The notes: a model not told the origin generated them from the sequence alone. A stretch of DNA of 64,000 bases from Cryptomeria japonica (GCF_030272615.1 NC_081414.1:770603653-770667652); one strand, 5' to 3'; shown: positions 33,975 to 46,997, counted from the stretch's first letter. Translations and numbers: made by a program.

Positions 33975-36900
33975 TTATCGAAGCTCAATATACTTGAAAA
34001 TTTCTGGATAGTCCCAGCCAGATTTGAATGTGTCAGATATAGATACAAGTCCATTAAGCATATGAGCATGGGACTCTTTCTCTGTAAGCTCTACCGGTGT
34101 GGGCTTACCAACCATATCAATGCATTTCTTCTTATGTACACTCAAAGAGTCCAATTGGGGACTCACCAATCCTCTAAGCCCTTTAGTTCTCATTATGATT
34201 TTGTCTTTATCCATTTCAAGAGCTTAAATTTGAGCTTCTAATACCAGAATCTTCCCATCAACAGATGTTGTCAAAGAATTTGAACCATCAAAAGAATTGA
34301 CTATACCTACAATTTTATCCTAAAAATCTTTAATCCCTTTATCTATATCTGCAGTAAGTAATCCCGTGTTACAACATACTCTGTAAAGTACATTGCCTTA
34401 AAGAATTATCAATTAACTTGAATCGCTCAGTAATCTCTTTCTTTTCTGATTCAATCATCTGATCAAAAGTAGCTCTCTTGGCTTGTGTGAATCTCCCCAA
34501 TGCCTGTCGGTTAGATATCTATTGCAGTGATTGAAAATCCTTAGAACTATGGTCAATAATTATTTTGAGCTTGCTAGATGAGCTTGCTCCTTTTTCAAAT
34601 TGGCACTCCAAGACAAGTCTATGCAAAATTGGGATAGACTGATCAATTATTCCTTTGTCCATTGATCCTTCCTTCATCATCTTTTGAGCAGCCATCATCA
34701 TGAGCTCAGTAGAACTCATCTCAATTATGCTCTTCTTCTCTACCTGGGAGGTGTCAATTGATAATAATGATGTGCTTGCTATTGGTTTCTTGTCGGATTC
34801 CTCACCCTTATCCTCTGATGGTTTTTAATATCTTTAATAACATTCTCTTTTGCACCAGTGGCTTCACCACTTGGTGCAGTATCTGTTACTGTCAATTCTA
34901 CATGTACATTATGTATATCAGCTGGCATATGTACATTATCTACTACTGTCGGTATCTCCTCTCTATTCTATACATTTGATTCTGCGAAAAGGCTCTACAT
35001 CCAACTCCTTAGTATCTATCAAAATTGAGGGTGAAGTACCCACTATACCTTTGCCTTTCCCTTCAACCGGAATGTCAGTAGTGTCTGTCTTAGCTTTTGG
35101 TGAAGAGAGGTAACCAAGGTTTTTTAGCAAAGAATTGAACCCATGCCTTGTGAGTTTCATTGATTATTTTATTAATCCTGCATGCCATAAGACTAATTAT
35201 CCTGTGCTTGCTGCGGAAAATTATTTTGTCAACAACTTCAAGTGTCATATCCAACTCATTTGGAGTAATTGATCCACAAGTAGTTAATAATTCTTGAATT
35301 TTTATGCACTTATCCTCCTCCATAGTAGATAATCTCCTAGCATCTACATTATCATATAGTTGTGCCACTATTTTCTTCTCAATTTCTAACAAAGCCTTCT
35401 TAAATATATCTAGGTATAAAAAAATTGCTTCCTCAATTTCTCTTTGCTCACCATCATCTAAGTGCTCATAATGGAATTATACATTTTTGAACATACCATC
35501 CTTAGTGATTTCATATACCAGTTCTGCATAAGTCTTGGGAGGGATTATAGATACATTACCGATAACAATAGCAAGGTCTATGTCATCCATCTTCTTTCTT
35601 GTGCCAGTACCAGATGGTGCAGAAGGTGTATGAGATGTTTCCTTTGGAGCTCTTTTCTTTGCAGGTTGGCTGGCCGATACCTTGATTGTGACCTTATCGG
35701 TTGGTTCCTTGCTTCCTCCTTAGACTCCTCACCTTTCTTCCTCAATACCCTCTTGAATGCTAAAGGTGTGTCATCTTTAGTTCTAGAGTATAATGGAATA
35801 GGCTCCATGAATATTTTAGGCTCTTTCCTCTTCCTTCCTTTTGCTGGAACAACATCTATTAAGGCCTTTGATGTCCTAGGATACTTGTTCAACAAATTTT
35901 TTGGTTTTTCCTTGCTGTTTCTCCCTCTTCTTTCGATTGAATTCAAATTGAACCTCTTGCTTCTTCTTCTTTGCAGTACCGAAAGACTTTTTAGCCTCAT
36001 CAATAGGAGCATCAATCAACATTTTGGCATAAGCATCTAGAATCTCAGCATCAACCTCATATCCCATCTCTTCTATCCATATTTTCTAGGGTTTAACTTT
36101 TTCCATTAAGGTTTCATCCTTTTTGACCATAAAGCAGATCTTGGTTGTGTATTTCTCAATAATGTGTCTAGGAACCCTTTCCTTGGATTTCATTGCTTTC
36201 TGAAATACCTTGAAATAACCCCAAACCTAATCATCTCACATGCTACCCAAGCTAGCAATAGATTACTTGAGTTTTCTGCCAACTGGGATATCAAATGCCC
36301 ATTGTCTCTTCCCAAAACTGGGAGTTTCATTAAGGAAAAATAACATCAAGCAGACAATAAGATTTCCATACTAGAATATCACCTTTCTCTCTCCTTTAGT
36401 CTTCCTAAGGTTAATTAATAACTCATCTAACATCCATCCACAAAGATATATCTTCTCATTTTCACTCATTATCTTATGTGTGTCATATACGCAGCAGCTA
36501 GAAATAGAGTTGAGATGATTGGATTGAGTTAACTTATACCCAATGATCATGCTACCAAATCTGATATTTTGATCAGTGATGGTGCTGACCCTCATTAATC
36601 ACCAGTCCGAAGTTGCACCAGTGAGTTTTTTAACTTGATCATTATAAATCCTTTTCTCCAAACGTTGACCAATCTATGGAAAATCAAAGATGGCCTTAAT
36701 GGCCTCCTTCATGATCTTATAAGGCCTGTCTAACCAAATGAACTCTCCATGAACTCTTCTCAGTACATATCAGATGATCTCATCTTTGAATTTAGGGATA
36801 TCAAGAATGCCAGTAAACCTTAGATCCTCAATGTGTGAGTGAATGTATGCTTTGACGTCTTCCACATAAACAAATCATTCCGAAACACAGGAAAATGTGT

Positions 36901-37041
36901 CAACTGAATCATCCAAGGTGGCAATATGCGGGCATTTCTTGAAATTGGCCTGGGATGATCCTTAACCTCGACAATAGTTGGATTTGAAATGAAAGTAGGT
37001 GCAAAGGATGATCCAACTTCCATGATGATAGATGATTGCAA
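33975..37041 (-). pseudogene. Long unknown ORF of the non-autonomous LTR element
   Basis: Coherent protein sequence continues for about 3 kb across several frames. It starts MEVGSSFAPTFISNP (near 37020), then ILPPWMIQLTHFPVFRNDLF, VLRRVHGEFIWLDRPYK, IIGYKLTQSNHLNSISS and CGWMLDELLINLRKT. A Lys/Arg-rich middle follows (KKKKQEVQFEFNRKKRE), with FMEPIPLYSRTKDDTPLAFK, then ALLEIEKKIVAQLYDNVDAR, and ELMMMAAQKMMKEG. A weakly helical C-terminal part ends near 33975. I recognise no catalytic motif. It occupies the place pol would take. It may be a structural or captured protein specific to this element family; stops and frameshifts make this copy inactive. Confidence 0.55.
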
Positions 37042-37514
37042 TAATTACCTAAGAAATGGTTGCTAGTGAAACCCTAGAGAACTCTTTTGAGCATTGGTGG
37101 AATCATTGATGAATATTTCTGATTGCACTAAATCACCTTAGAATCACTTTGTATCGCTCTTAATCACTTTGAATACAAGGTGATAAAAAATGAAGTGGAT
37201 TCAACCTTTTAACCTTTGAAAAACCCTAATTTGTCATTGATATGAATGACTTCTGGTGAAACATATCGGATCTCGATCGAACATCTCCATACTGGATAAA
37301 CCTTTTCCAATTTCTGTAACATCTCCCATATCTCCTTCCCAAGGCTTATGCAATATTTTTATGAAATTTTCCTACCCCTAAGGCACTTGCCTTAGTTACT
37401 AGATGAGCATCCTACCGGTGCAGAAGCAATATCCTCTACCAGTTGAGTAACCAGAGCATTCCCATCTGCCAATTGATCATCAGACTTCCTGACCCATCTC
37501 TTGGTATGATCTTG

Positions 37515-38510
37515 CTAGATTTTATTGATCTTTTCTTTCCCTTTATCATTTGATCCATCATTGTTAACCAGTGGATTTTTGCTTCTACAAAACTTAGCTA
37601 TGTGTCTAATCTTGTTGCATGCATAACATGTAACATTGCTCTTTTGAATTTCTTTTCTATAACCACTATAATTGCTTGACCTGCATTGATTACCCATATG
37701 TCCAAATTTTCCACATGCATGGCATTTTACATTCATTCTGCAATCTTCTATCTTATGACCATTCTTACTGCATTTAGAACATTGACTGGGAGTAGAATTA
37801 TAGTTCTGATTTGCTCTATTTCTACATTTCCTAGCCATGTGATCAAAATTATTACAAACAAAGAATCTACCATTACATTTGTAAGCATTGAGATGTCTTA
37901 CCAGTGCCTTCTAGTTCTAATCTTCATTTGTAGTATCAAATCTTTTACCTTGTTCAAATCCAAGTCCACTGGAATCTCCATTTTGTCTTTGGTTTTTTCA
38001 ATAATTCATCAAGCTGTGCTGAACTAACCTTGAATTTGTTCTTGTACTCACTTGCAATAGTTAGATCATCTCTTAGGATTATTATTTTTCTTTCAAGTTC
38101 TTGTTCATTGCTTTGGGATTGCACTAATTCTGTTCTCAAAATATCATTTTCATGGGCCAACTAGATGAATTCTTCAAATCTGTCTTTTAGAGATCTCCCA
38201 AGGTTTTCTTCATTCATCTTTGAGTCTTAAATCTCTTTTGACATCCTCATAGTTAGGTTTTACATTTCATTCCTCATGACCATATTCTCCTAAATCAGCG
38301 TCTAACATTTTTAATTAAGGACATATTTCTCTTCATTATCCTGATTTTGCAGTAGTTCCTTCCTCCTAGCTTGAACAAATGACAACATCTCCTATAGGAT
38401 AAGAATGAATTCCTTTGCAGAATTTAATTCCTCCTATAATTTCAAGTTCTGCATTCTTTCGGCATCATAATCTTCAAGTGATACCTCAAGTTCCTTCTCC
38501 ATACTCATAT
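37515..38510 (-). pseudogene. Gag-like coiled coil and four zinc knuckles
   Basis: Just inside the 5' LTR the minus strand encodes Leu/Glu-rich heptad-like sequence (LRTELVQSQSNEQELERKI, 38160-37954). Knuckles follow: FFVCNNFDHMARKC (first Cys lost), CSKCSKNGHKIEDC, CHACGKFGHMGNQC and CYACNKIRHIAKFC (Gly changed to Arg). The order coiled coil then knuckles resembles the gag C-terminus of Copia 1 (near 20100 and 19200), but the capsid part found in Copia gag is not seen. The protein would bind RNA for packaging. Confidence 0.75.
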
Positions 38511-38568
38511 CAATGGATTCTAGATTCAAGATCTCCCTCAAGCTGTTAGACTTCCTCCAAGGCACAAG

Positions 38569-38580
38569 GCTCTTATACCA
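38569..38580 (-). promoter_or_regulatory. Primer binding site of the non-autonomous element
   Basis: TGGTATAAGAGC on the minus strand, two bases after the LTR end, differs by one base from TGGTATCAGAGC. It indicates initiator Met-tRNA priming. Confidence 0.9.
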
Positions 38581-38582
38581 AT

Positions 38583-39448
38583 TGTTGGAATCCAAGAACA
38601 CTAAGAGGGGGGGGGGGGGTGTGAATCAGTGTTCTGCTAGAATGTTCACTTTTAACCTTATTAAAACATGTATTCACCAACAAGTAAACTGGTACATATA
38701 TAATTAAAAGTAAAGCAATCAATAAGCCAATCACACAAATGAATACCATAACACAAAGAATTATACATGGAAAACCTCAAAGAGGAAAAACAACGGTGTG
38801 ATTTGTGACCCACAATACCAATCCATTGGCCATATGAAAAGATATTACATAATATGGGGGCCTACACATGCAGGAAGGCTTACAACCTAGACCACACTGC
38901 TCAACACAAAGGAGTCTCATTGACTATAGTCACTTTGAATAGAAAAACATAAGACTAAACTCATTTAATTCATATTCTATGCCTGATAGAGTTTCAGTTC
39001 AAGCTCCGACAGTTTTGGTTCTGAAACCCTAAACCCTTACCAGAATAACCTTCGCATTACTGATCTAATCACACAACATCCTCAATTACAATCATTACCA
39101 TTATATAACATATTGTAAAATGATCTAATCAACTGACCTATATACCCTTACAATACTTCATGACTTATGTTGGCTTACATAAATATTACAAAAATGATTA
39201 TACATGTCGGCTCATTACATATATACACAAATAACAAAATGATTTGCTGATTTCTGGATCTCCCAATGAGGTTGGCCTCCAATGCTAGTACCCAAAGAAT
39301 CCTTCTTATCGGTGAAGATACTTGCTGGTGCCAGTGAAGTGTCTGTCGATAAAGTATCTGCCAGTGAAGTACCAAACCAAAGAATGTGGAACATGTTGCC
39401 ATAAATGACAACATATGAAACCAATGAAATTAGTGTCAATTGCCAACA
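38583..39448 (-). repeat. 5' LTR of the non-autonomous element
   Basis: It aligns end to end with 32836-33718. The G-run after CTAAGAG (plus strand) is longer here than in its partner, as expected for slippage in a homopolymer. The target duplication AGTTA follows at 39449-39453. Confidence 0.93.
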
Positions 39449-39453
39449 AGTTA

Positions 39454-39712
39454 GAGTGGTATTTTCTTAGCAAAGCATTTGACTTTCCATGCTAGAACAA
39501 ATCACATTGATGTTCAGTTTCATTTTGTTTGAAATATGGAAGAGGATGGTAAGGTAAAATTGGAGAAGGTTGACACTTTGACAAATATTGTAGATGCATT
39601 GATGAAACTAGTGAGCACATAAAAGTTCAGATGGTGTTCTAGTTCTATGGACTTCTTGGTCCCCAATAGTTGATATATGGACTATTTGAAAGGTCTTCGA
39701 CAAGTGATAAAA
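39454..39712 (+). pseudogene. Copia 3 RNase H, right part
   Basis: Coding sequence resumes exactly where it was split: AIFLAKHLTFHARTNHIDVQ, FHFV, VDTLTNIVDALMKLVS. These are the terminal RNase H motifs of Copia pol (AKNPVFH..TKHIDV..H..R and the ..T..NVAD..TK.L helix). It ends shortly before the 3' LTR at 39713. Confidence 0.88.
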
Positions 39713-40563
39713 TGTTGGGATTAAGGTGTCTCAACCTTTGAAAATCCTAATATTGATTTTCCATTTATTTATTTATTATTTTCCTACAAATGTCTAATCA
39801 TCTAGTGGGACCCACAATATTGGTAGCATCCTACTTGGGATGACTATATGATACACATATTGCACATGTGGAGGTGGAATCACACTTTGAGGAGCTTGAC
39901 AAGTGCTAGCCAATGATAGTTACTATGACATGTTGGAAAAGTGGCAGGAGATACCTTTTGCATGGAGAAGGTAGGTTCCCATTGGGTTATGATAAGCTGT
40001 AAGAGAGTAAGCTAATATTAATCGTTTATGATAGATTCTCTCATAGTTGTAAGTGTTGTAAGTTATGATGGTTGTAAGATGCATAAGAGAATCTATCATA
40101 CCTCAAAATAGTAAATTTTGGGTGCCCAACTTAGGAGGTTTGAATGGGGAGTCATTTGGAGGTGTACATGTGTCATTTGCATGCTTTTTCATGGCTAAAA
40201 ACTAGGGCCAGATACTTTGCACGACCCATATTATTGCTTAATATAGAAGCTTCCTTTGTTGTTGTATTTCTATATTAAAGGTAGCCTTGAAGAGTATTAG
40301 TCATGTTGATATTTGTAAGTGAAGTTTTATGTTGCCGAAATTAATCCAGATTGTGGAATCTTAGTTGTAGAATCTTGTTGAAGAAGCTAATTGTTGGTAT
40401 TGTATGATAAGACTTTGTTTAATAGAATACAAAGTACTATGCTTTTGGAGTGTGGGGTTTTTCACTTGAAAGGGTTTTCTCCACAATATATCTTGTTTTC
40501 ATTATGTTTATCTTTATGCATGCTTATTTTCTACTTGTGAATATGATTTTGATTCTATAATAG
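39713..40563 (+). repeat. Copia 3 3' LTR
   Basis: TGTTGGGATTAAGGTGTCTC begins the LTR, which matches 30531-31386. Both share GGGACCCACA, GCATGGAGAAGG and CCACAATATATCTTG in the same order. The right end (CTATAATAG) is decayed, and I could not confirm a target duplication for this element. Confidence 0.85.
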
Positions 40564-42649
40564 AAGATTTGTAAAGAAAATTTGTACTATCTCCCCCACT
40601 AGATTAGTGTTTGGAAGCATTTTCCACACCTTAGCTTCCTTTAAAAAGTTGCCTATCAAATTGCAAAGATTAGAGTAGTTAAAAAATTGCACAACTTTTT
40701 TCAAGGCATAGAAATTTGTACCATGCTATATGACTGTATGCATCCATACCCAAACACACAAGTCTACAAATTTTTTTTTCCCACAACTATATTAAATTAC
40801 TTTTGTAAAACTTTAATCTTTGTTAAAATTTTGTGCAAGCACAAAGTCAAGGGAGGTCAAATATTGAAAAGAGGGGGGTTGTAATTTCTAGTTAGTCTTA
40901 TGCAAGCCAATATAGGTAGTATCTACATAGGTACTTTTGTTGACATTACCTCTTTTGTTTAGAGGTTTCCCTATATTTAGTAGTCTTCCTAATTATAGAG
41001 ATCACTAAATTTGGCAAAAGAATCTTTTTGGGAATATTTTGGTGCAGAGGGAGAATCTTTTGATATAATCATTTTACAGGGGGCCTAATTTTTTTGGTGA
41101 AGAGGAATATTCCACTAACATCAATGGTTAGTGAACCCATTGACCCATTTCAAGCCTCCAAACCCTAATCAATCTAGATGTAGTTTTTTGGCCATAACTT
41201 GGACATATGGGCTTGAAATTGCTCAAAAAATCAAAGAGTTAGTTCCCATGCCCATCCAAATATGTAAGTAGTTTTTTAAGATTTCCCTCTAATTTTTCAT
41301 ACCAGGCCTCTAAAGTTAGCCTTCATTTTTGTGCTTCCAAGGCCATATCTTGCATATTCAGATTCCATTTTTTGAAAACCAAGCATCGTGAAAAATATCT
41401 CAGAGTCCTCTATCCATATCTCAATTCTATTTTTCCATATTTCCTGCCAGGTATATTTTTATAGATTTATGATTTAAGTATCTAGTCAATTACTTGGATG
41501 TTTTGGTACTTGGGATAGATCTATTTATTGGAGAGGGTTGTTTTTGATCAATGTGCTCTACATGTGCTATTTTTTGGGGGGTTTGATTATTTCATGTGGG
41601 GTGAGATCAAGGGCTTTTGTAGTCATCCTTCTATTATCAACTTGACAAAGGGCAATTAGGAGCCTCAGTGTCATGGCATCCTGACATGTCTCAGGTGGCT
41701 AGATATTTTGTCTTATTTGTATGAACTCAAACTTGAACCAGTCACTTCAAGAGGTAAATCAAATCAAGGGGTAATATCATTGACCATTTTGTATGTGTGA
41801 TTTTCTCTAGTGTTGATTATGACACTATGTGCTCTATATGGGACCTTAGTTGTCCTCATGCACTTTGAAATAGATTTTGGGAGATACATGGAGACCCTCA
41901 TATCTCTCCATTCTCAGAGGATCTTATAGTGGATTTCCTTCTTCCCCTTGCACATGCAAATTTCATACCCTTTGATGATATTACTTTAGAGGAGCTTGAG
42001 TATATCACAAGTCTTTGATGTTCTGATTGATCAAAGACCTATCTTCATGTTCCTACTCCTCGTATTGAGATCCCATCTCAATCATCTTCATGTTTTGTTG
42101 TTCCTGATCAGATTGGTATCGTCTCATAAATAGCCCTTGATGAGCCCCATTTTATGATGTTTTATTTCAAATGCTTTAAGCTCTTTTGGGACTTTATCTT
42201 ACATTTTTGAAGACATAAACCTTGTGTTAATATCCTTACTAAAGTCATAATGCTAAAGAACCTTGTTATGTCCCAAGTCATTTGTGATGCTTCTATCAAT
42301 GCCTTATGAATGCAACATAAATATGCCTTTGTCTATAAATGGTGTTAAATGTTTTATTTTAAGTAGTTATGAATATATTAGAATCTGTGTATGTTATTCT
42401 ATGCAGCTTATGGAAGAAATCTAAGTTGTTGAGATGGAACTTAAATGTAGTCACCAAGATGTGGCAGAACTTTTAAGGGGTCATGGACAACAAAATAAGG
42501 AGTCAAACCTATTATGCACAACTAGCCAATTATTGTCATTATTTGGAGACTCCTTAGATTAGTTAGAAGACAATTATTCTTTCATTAATTTTCCACATTT
42601 TCTGGTAGAGAAAATATAGGAGAAATATGTAGATGAAATAATGTGGAAA
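40564..42649. other. Unassigned 2.1 kb region
   Basis: No open frame of note and no clear repeat. Around 41580-42200 the plus strand has patches that look like worn protein-coding sequence (few stops over 30-40 codons, balanced codons), perhaps a retroelement gag, but no motif is recognisable. 41100-41450 is AT-rich without structure. Confidence 0.3.
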
Positions 42650-42669
42650 TACATAGCCACTGTGGACCT

Positions 42670-43720
42670 TCAATTGTCCAAGTCACCTACCCAATCCACA
42701 TCAACAAATTCATATATGTCCAATGACTTAGGAACATCATCAGAACCATGATAAAACAAATCATAATTATAAGTACCTTGCAAATATCTAAACATTGACT
42801 TAACAAAAGTCCAATACTCTTTGCAAGGATTGAACATAAACTTACTTATAACTCTCGTTGTTTGGGCTATATCTAGTCTAGTGCAAACCATTGTACATAG
42901 TATAATCCCAATGATACTAGCACAAGGAACGTTAGAATTATCTTAATAATTGTCATCATAATTTGGACACATGTCTAAACTCAACTTAGTATCAACTGGA
43001 AAAGGAATACTAACTAGTTACAATCATGCATATTAAACCTAAGAAAAACAATATTAACATAGTTACTTTGGCTTAAAAAAAGCTTTCTATGAGCTCGATC
43101 TCTGCTAATCTCCATCCCAAGAATATATTTTATAAAACCCAAGTATTTCATATCAAATGTGCTAGAAAGATGGGCCTTGAGTATTCTAATCATCACCTTG
43201 CTATTACACATAAATAACATGTCATCAAAATACAAGACAATGATTAGTATCTATTTATTTTCAATAACCTTAATATAAACTTAATGATCTTCCTCACTAA
43301 TCTCGTAACCCAACTTCAATACAAAAGTATCAAACTTATGGTACCACATCCTAGGTGACTGGTTCAAGCCATACAAAGATCCCTTTAACCCATGTTCTTT
43401 CCCTTCCACAAAAATAATTTTAGGTTTTTAGATATAAATTTCCTCTTCCAGATCCCCATGCAAGAAAGAGGTTTTAACATCCATTTTCTTTATTTCAAAA
43501 TTACAAGTAGTAGTAATAGACAATAAGAATCTAATATAACTCAATTTTGCAATGAGAGAATATTTCACCAAAATCAAATCCCTCTCTCTAGGAATAGCCC
43601 TTGGCCACCAGTTTAGCCTTGTACCACTCTAATTGTCCATCTAGTCCAAACTTCCTTTTAAAAACCCACTTGCACCCAATGGCCTTCCTTCCTTTGGGGA
43701 AAATTACAAGATCTCAAGTG
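42670..43720 (-). pseudogene. Copia 4 reverse transcriptase and partial RNase H
   Basis: The reverse transcriptase region reads, in broken frames, VHPKGRKAIGCKWVFKRKF-like sequence near 43690 and a YVDD-equivalent MYFDDMLFMCN (43235-43200). It continues STFDMKYLGFIKYILGMEI and ISRDRAHRKLFLSQSNYV. A frame at 42891-42670 carries MVCTRLDIAQTTRVISKFM, FRYLQGTYNYDLFY and VDVDWVGDLDN, the start of RNase H. The Val of YVDD is Phe. Confidence 0.88.
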
Positions 43721-44203
43721 TCACAACCATCTAAGGCAAGCAACTCCTCCTGCATGGCCTACATCAAAGACTCAATTTTCTTCAAAGAGAGAGCCTCCTT
43801 GAAGGATCTAGGTTCAATGTTAGCACTTTAAAAAGCAAATATACAACAAAAATCGGTTGGGCTATAACTATCAACTGGATCCTATTGCCTTGTGGACCTG
43901 CTCAAGGTAGGAGTAATGGGATCAACATTTTCATCTAAATTTTCTGAACCCTCTTCTTCTTCTCCATCCTTAGATCCATCTATCTTTTCTTCCACATGTG
44001 CATCTTATTGCTTCTCTTTCAAAGTGCATTGTCTTTGTCTTCTTGTTTGGTTGTTCTTCACCTGAGTAAACTCTAAACTCCTTGAAAATAGCATCTCTAG
44101 AAGAAACAATTTTTTGGGTTAGAGGATTCTAAGGATTGCAACCTTTTACATTGTCACCATAATCAATGAATAGTCATTTATGAGGTTTTCAATCAATTTT
44201 AGA

Positions 44204-45004
44204 TCACTTCTCTTGAGGCACATGAATGAAAGCCTCACAACCAAAGACCCTTAAGTGTGCAACTGATGACTTTCTACCTGTCCACACTTCATAAGAACTT
44301 TTGTTAGTAAGAGATGAACAATGAGATCTATTAATCAAATAACAAGCAATACCACCAGCTTCTACGAAAAAGCATATGTCAAGATTAGTACCACTCAACA
44401 TGATCTTAGCTCTTTCCATTATGGTTTGGTTCATTCTTTCTATTATCCCATTTTATTGGGGAGTGTAAGGAGTAGTATTATGTCAAACAATACCTACATG
44501 CTTATAGGAATAATCAAATTACCTTGATCAATATTCACTACCATTGCCAGTCCTGAACACTTTTATCTTATTTTCTTATTGATTTTCCACTAAGGCCTTA
44601 AATTCCTTAAACTTACTAAAAATATTATTTTTAGAATGCATAAAATAAATCCAAGTGTATCTCAAGAAATCATCAATGAAGGAAACATAATACCAAGATT
44701 TACCCAAAGAAACAACATCTATAGGACCACACACATTTGAATGAATAATCTCTAATGATCTTGTTGCCTTATAGATTTATTTAGGAAATGATGATCTATT
44801 CTATTTACCAAACACACAATGCTCACATATATCATTTTTGCCAATAGAATAATCTACAAGACTGTCAACCAAACTTTTATTTAGAATGGTCCTAAGACCT
44901 TTTTCACCAATGTGACTCAATTTCTGGTGCCACATCATAAATTTATTTTCATTGCTAATTACATTGATAGAGTTACAAAAAGTAGAGGCATTAAGCCTAA
45001 ACAA
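44204..45004 (-). pseudogene. Copia 4 integrase
   Basis: The zinc domain is MMWHQKLSHIGEKG..CEHCVFGK (45004-44801). The core follows with FIDDFLRYTW near 44680, a degraded Asp block (FRTGNGSEY, Asp lost), and IIERMNQTIMERAKIML carrying the catalytic Glu. It then continues YLINRSHCSSLTNKSSYEVW and LRVFGCEAFIHVPQEK to 44204. Several stops and a missing catalytic Asp show it is inactive. Confidence 0.88.
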
Positions 45005-45189
45005 AGTCCCTATTCAAGACCCTTTAGCTATCACCAAACTCCCTCTTACCAACCTGCAACCAAACTTGTCAAATGTCACATGTACTCTAAAACCATTCAA
45101 CTTAGATACATAAAGAAGATTTCTAGTAAGTCCTAGAATATGTAAAAAAATATCGATGGTTTCTACTCTCCCATCATTGAAACATAATT

Positions 45190-45806
45190 TTACCTTTCCT
45201 TTACCATAGCCTTCTTGATATTGTTGTCGCCAAGGAAAAAATCTCCTCCATCATATGCTTTGCAAGAGGAAAACCACTCATTGTGAGGAGTCATGAGGTA
45301 GGAGACACCTAAATCAATAAGGCAAGCATAATCACTAACAGTGTTAGCATAAATAAACAAAGGATTAGAATTATCACCGATGGAATTTTCTGTGCAGGAA
45401 CCAACGTTCTTTTTCTTAGCTCTACATTCTTTCTTCACATGCCCACTTTTCTCATAATTTCAACATTCTATGTGCTACTCTTTGTGGGTGTCTTCAATCA
45501 TCCTTTAGACTTCTCCCTCTTCTTATCCCCTTTAGGTCCCTTTTCTTTGGACCTTCCTCACAATTGAAAGGCATCTTGGGAGCCAAAATTTATAGAAATT
45601 CTTCTCACCTTTTATGAAAGAAGTATGGAAATCAAGTTGTCCATTTTTGGATTAGTACTACCACTGCTAATAGCAACAATCAGGTTTTCTCGAGATTTGG
45701 GCAAAGATAAAAGAAATAAGATACATTTATCTTCGTCTTCTAATTTAACATCCATCAATGTAAGTTAACTTATATTCAGATTAAAAAGATTCAAATGATC
45801 TATAAT
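45190..45806 (-). pseudogene. Copia 4 gag C-terminus and protease
   Basis: A zinc knuckle near 45460 reads C.NYEKSGHVKKEC, with its second Cys replaced by Tyr. The protease motif is CLIDLGVSYLMTPHNEWF, where the family has DSGASxHMT, so the catalytic Gly context is changed. GGDFFLGDNN follows. The upstream gag part is cut at 45806 by the solo LTR and continues at 47003. Confidence 0.82.
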
Positions 45807-45811
45807 AGATA

Positions 45812-46997
45812 TGTTAGGATAATCAGTGAACAACTGAGAGGGGGGGATGAATCAGTTGTTAACAAATTATGTGAATTAAAGCACTTAAAACCTTATATCG
45901 GAATAACTGATAAATCATCAAAGCATAATTGAAAACCAGAGAATCAATACCATGAAACCATAACACATAACACCATGATTTGTATGTGGAAAACTTGGTA
46001 AAGGGGAAAGCCACGGTGGGAAATCCTACCCACAGTCAGATGATTCTTTTGCAGAAAGTATATGATACTTCTGTAGAAAGTATATGATAATTCTACCTAG
46101 AGTGCACTGCTCATCACAATGGAGTCTCACTGACTACAAAAGAGGTCAACCACCTCAAAGTGTTTGGACAACAATCTGGAAAGAAGAACTGATTGTGATA
46201 GCATCAAACATGCCAGATTACAGTTCTGGTTAAGCTCAATATCAGAGGTTTAAAACCTCTTACATAAACCCAACTCGATCAGCTATGATCGACCAAATCC
46301 TTTATAAAAATTATTATTACATTATTCGCTACTTGCCCATATGATCTACAATGAGATCTTACAAATATTTATATCAACTTGGGACCTAACCAATTAGGTC
46401 GGCCACCCAAATTATAATTCAATAGATCCATTAAATAATCCTGAAATAAAATCATAAAGCCTGTTGGCCTAAGACCAAACAAATATCATCCAATCAATAA
46501 AACATCCCAAAAGCACATTAGAAGGATCCACCAACACGTTTCCTGAAACTAGTCCATAACCTAGATATCATCGGACCTAAATTAGATCCATACACTCCAA
46601 AGCAATGACACCAATCAGTTGAGGCATGAGCACAATCACCATCGACATCCTGAATCCCTTCTAGAAGCTGCACCAACACCACTTATGCATTACATCAAAG
46701 ATCTTCAATAAAGCTCTGTTGATGAAACCCTTACCAGACCTACAAAGCAAGCTTACTAGAACATAAGATAGCATTTGATCATCAAGTCAATACCAACTGA
46801 TTGAAACAACTTCAAAAGCATATGAACCATCCATACAAACTTGTTCCCTCATCCAGATCATACCGGCGACAATCAACGGATAATATTCCCAATCCAATCC
46901 TTCTATCGGAAGCTGATAAACAACCATAAAAGCTAGTGTTGACATCAATGACAAAACATCAATGCAACACATAATCAATTCCATCATATTGCTAACA
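45812..46997 (-). mobile_element. Solo LTR inserted in Copia 4 gag
   Basis: TGTTAGG..GCTAACA ends, flanked by the duplicated target AGATA (45807-45811 and 46998-47002), define a 1186-base LTR with no internal region. On the plus strand it begins next to a GAGAGGGGGGGATGAATCAG block, the same C/G-rich signature as the other LTRs, so its transcription direction is minus. A solo LTR forms by recombination between two LTRs of one element. Confidence 0.9.

Larger units (their letters stand above)
32836..39448 (-). mobile_element. Complete non-autonomous LTR retrotransposon inside Copia 3
   Basis: Two LTRs (883 and 866 bases) with TGTTGG..CCAACA ends, a primer binding site, a polypurine tract and a 5-base target duplication define a whole element of 6613 bases on the minus strand. 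The internal 4.9 kb holds a zinc-knuckle (gag-like) protein and a long second reading frame, both decayed. I find no protease DSG box, integrase, reverse transcriptase or RNase H. It must have been mobilised by proteins of another element. By eye the LTRs differ at roughly one base in 12, so the insertion is old. Confidence 0.93.

Noticed and set aside
30531-40563. Target site duplication for Copia 3
   Set aside because: The bases next to the two LTR outer ends do not match; ends are too decayed to call.
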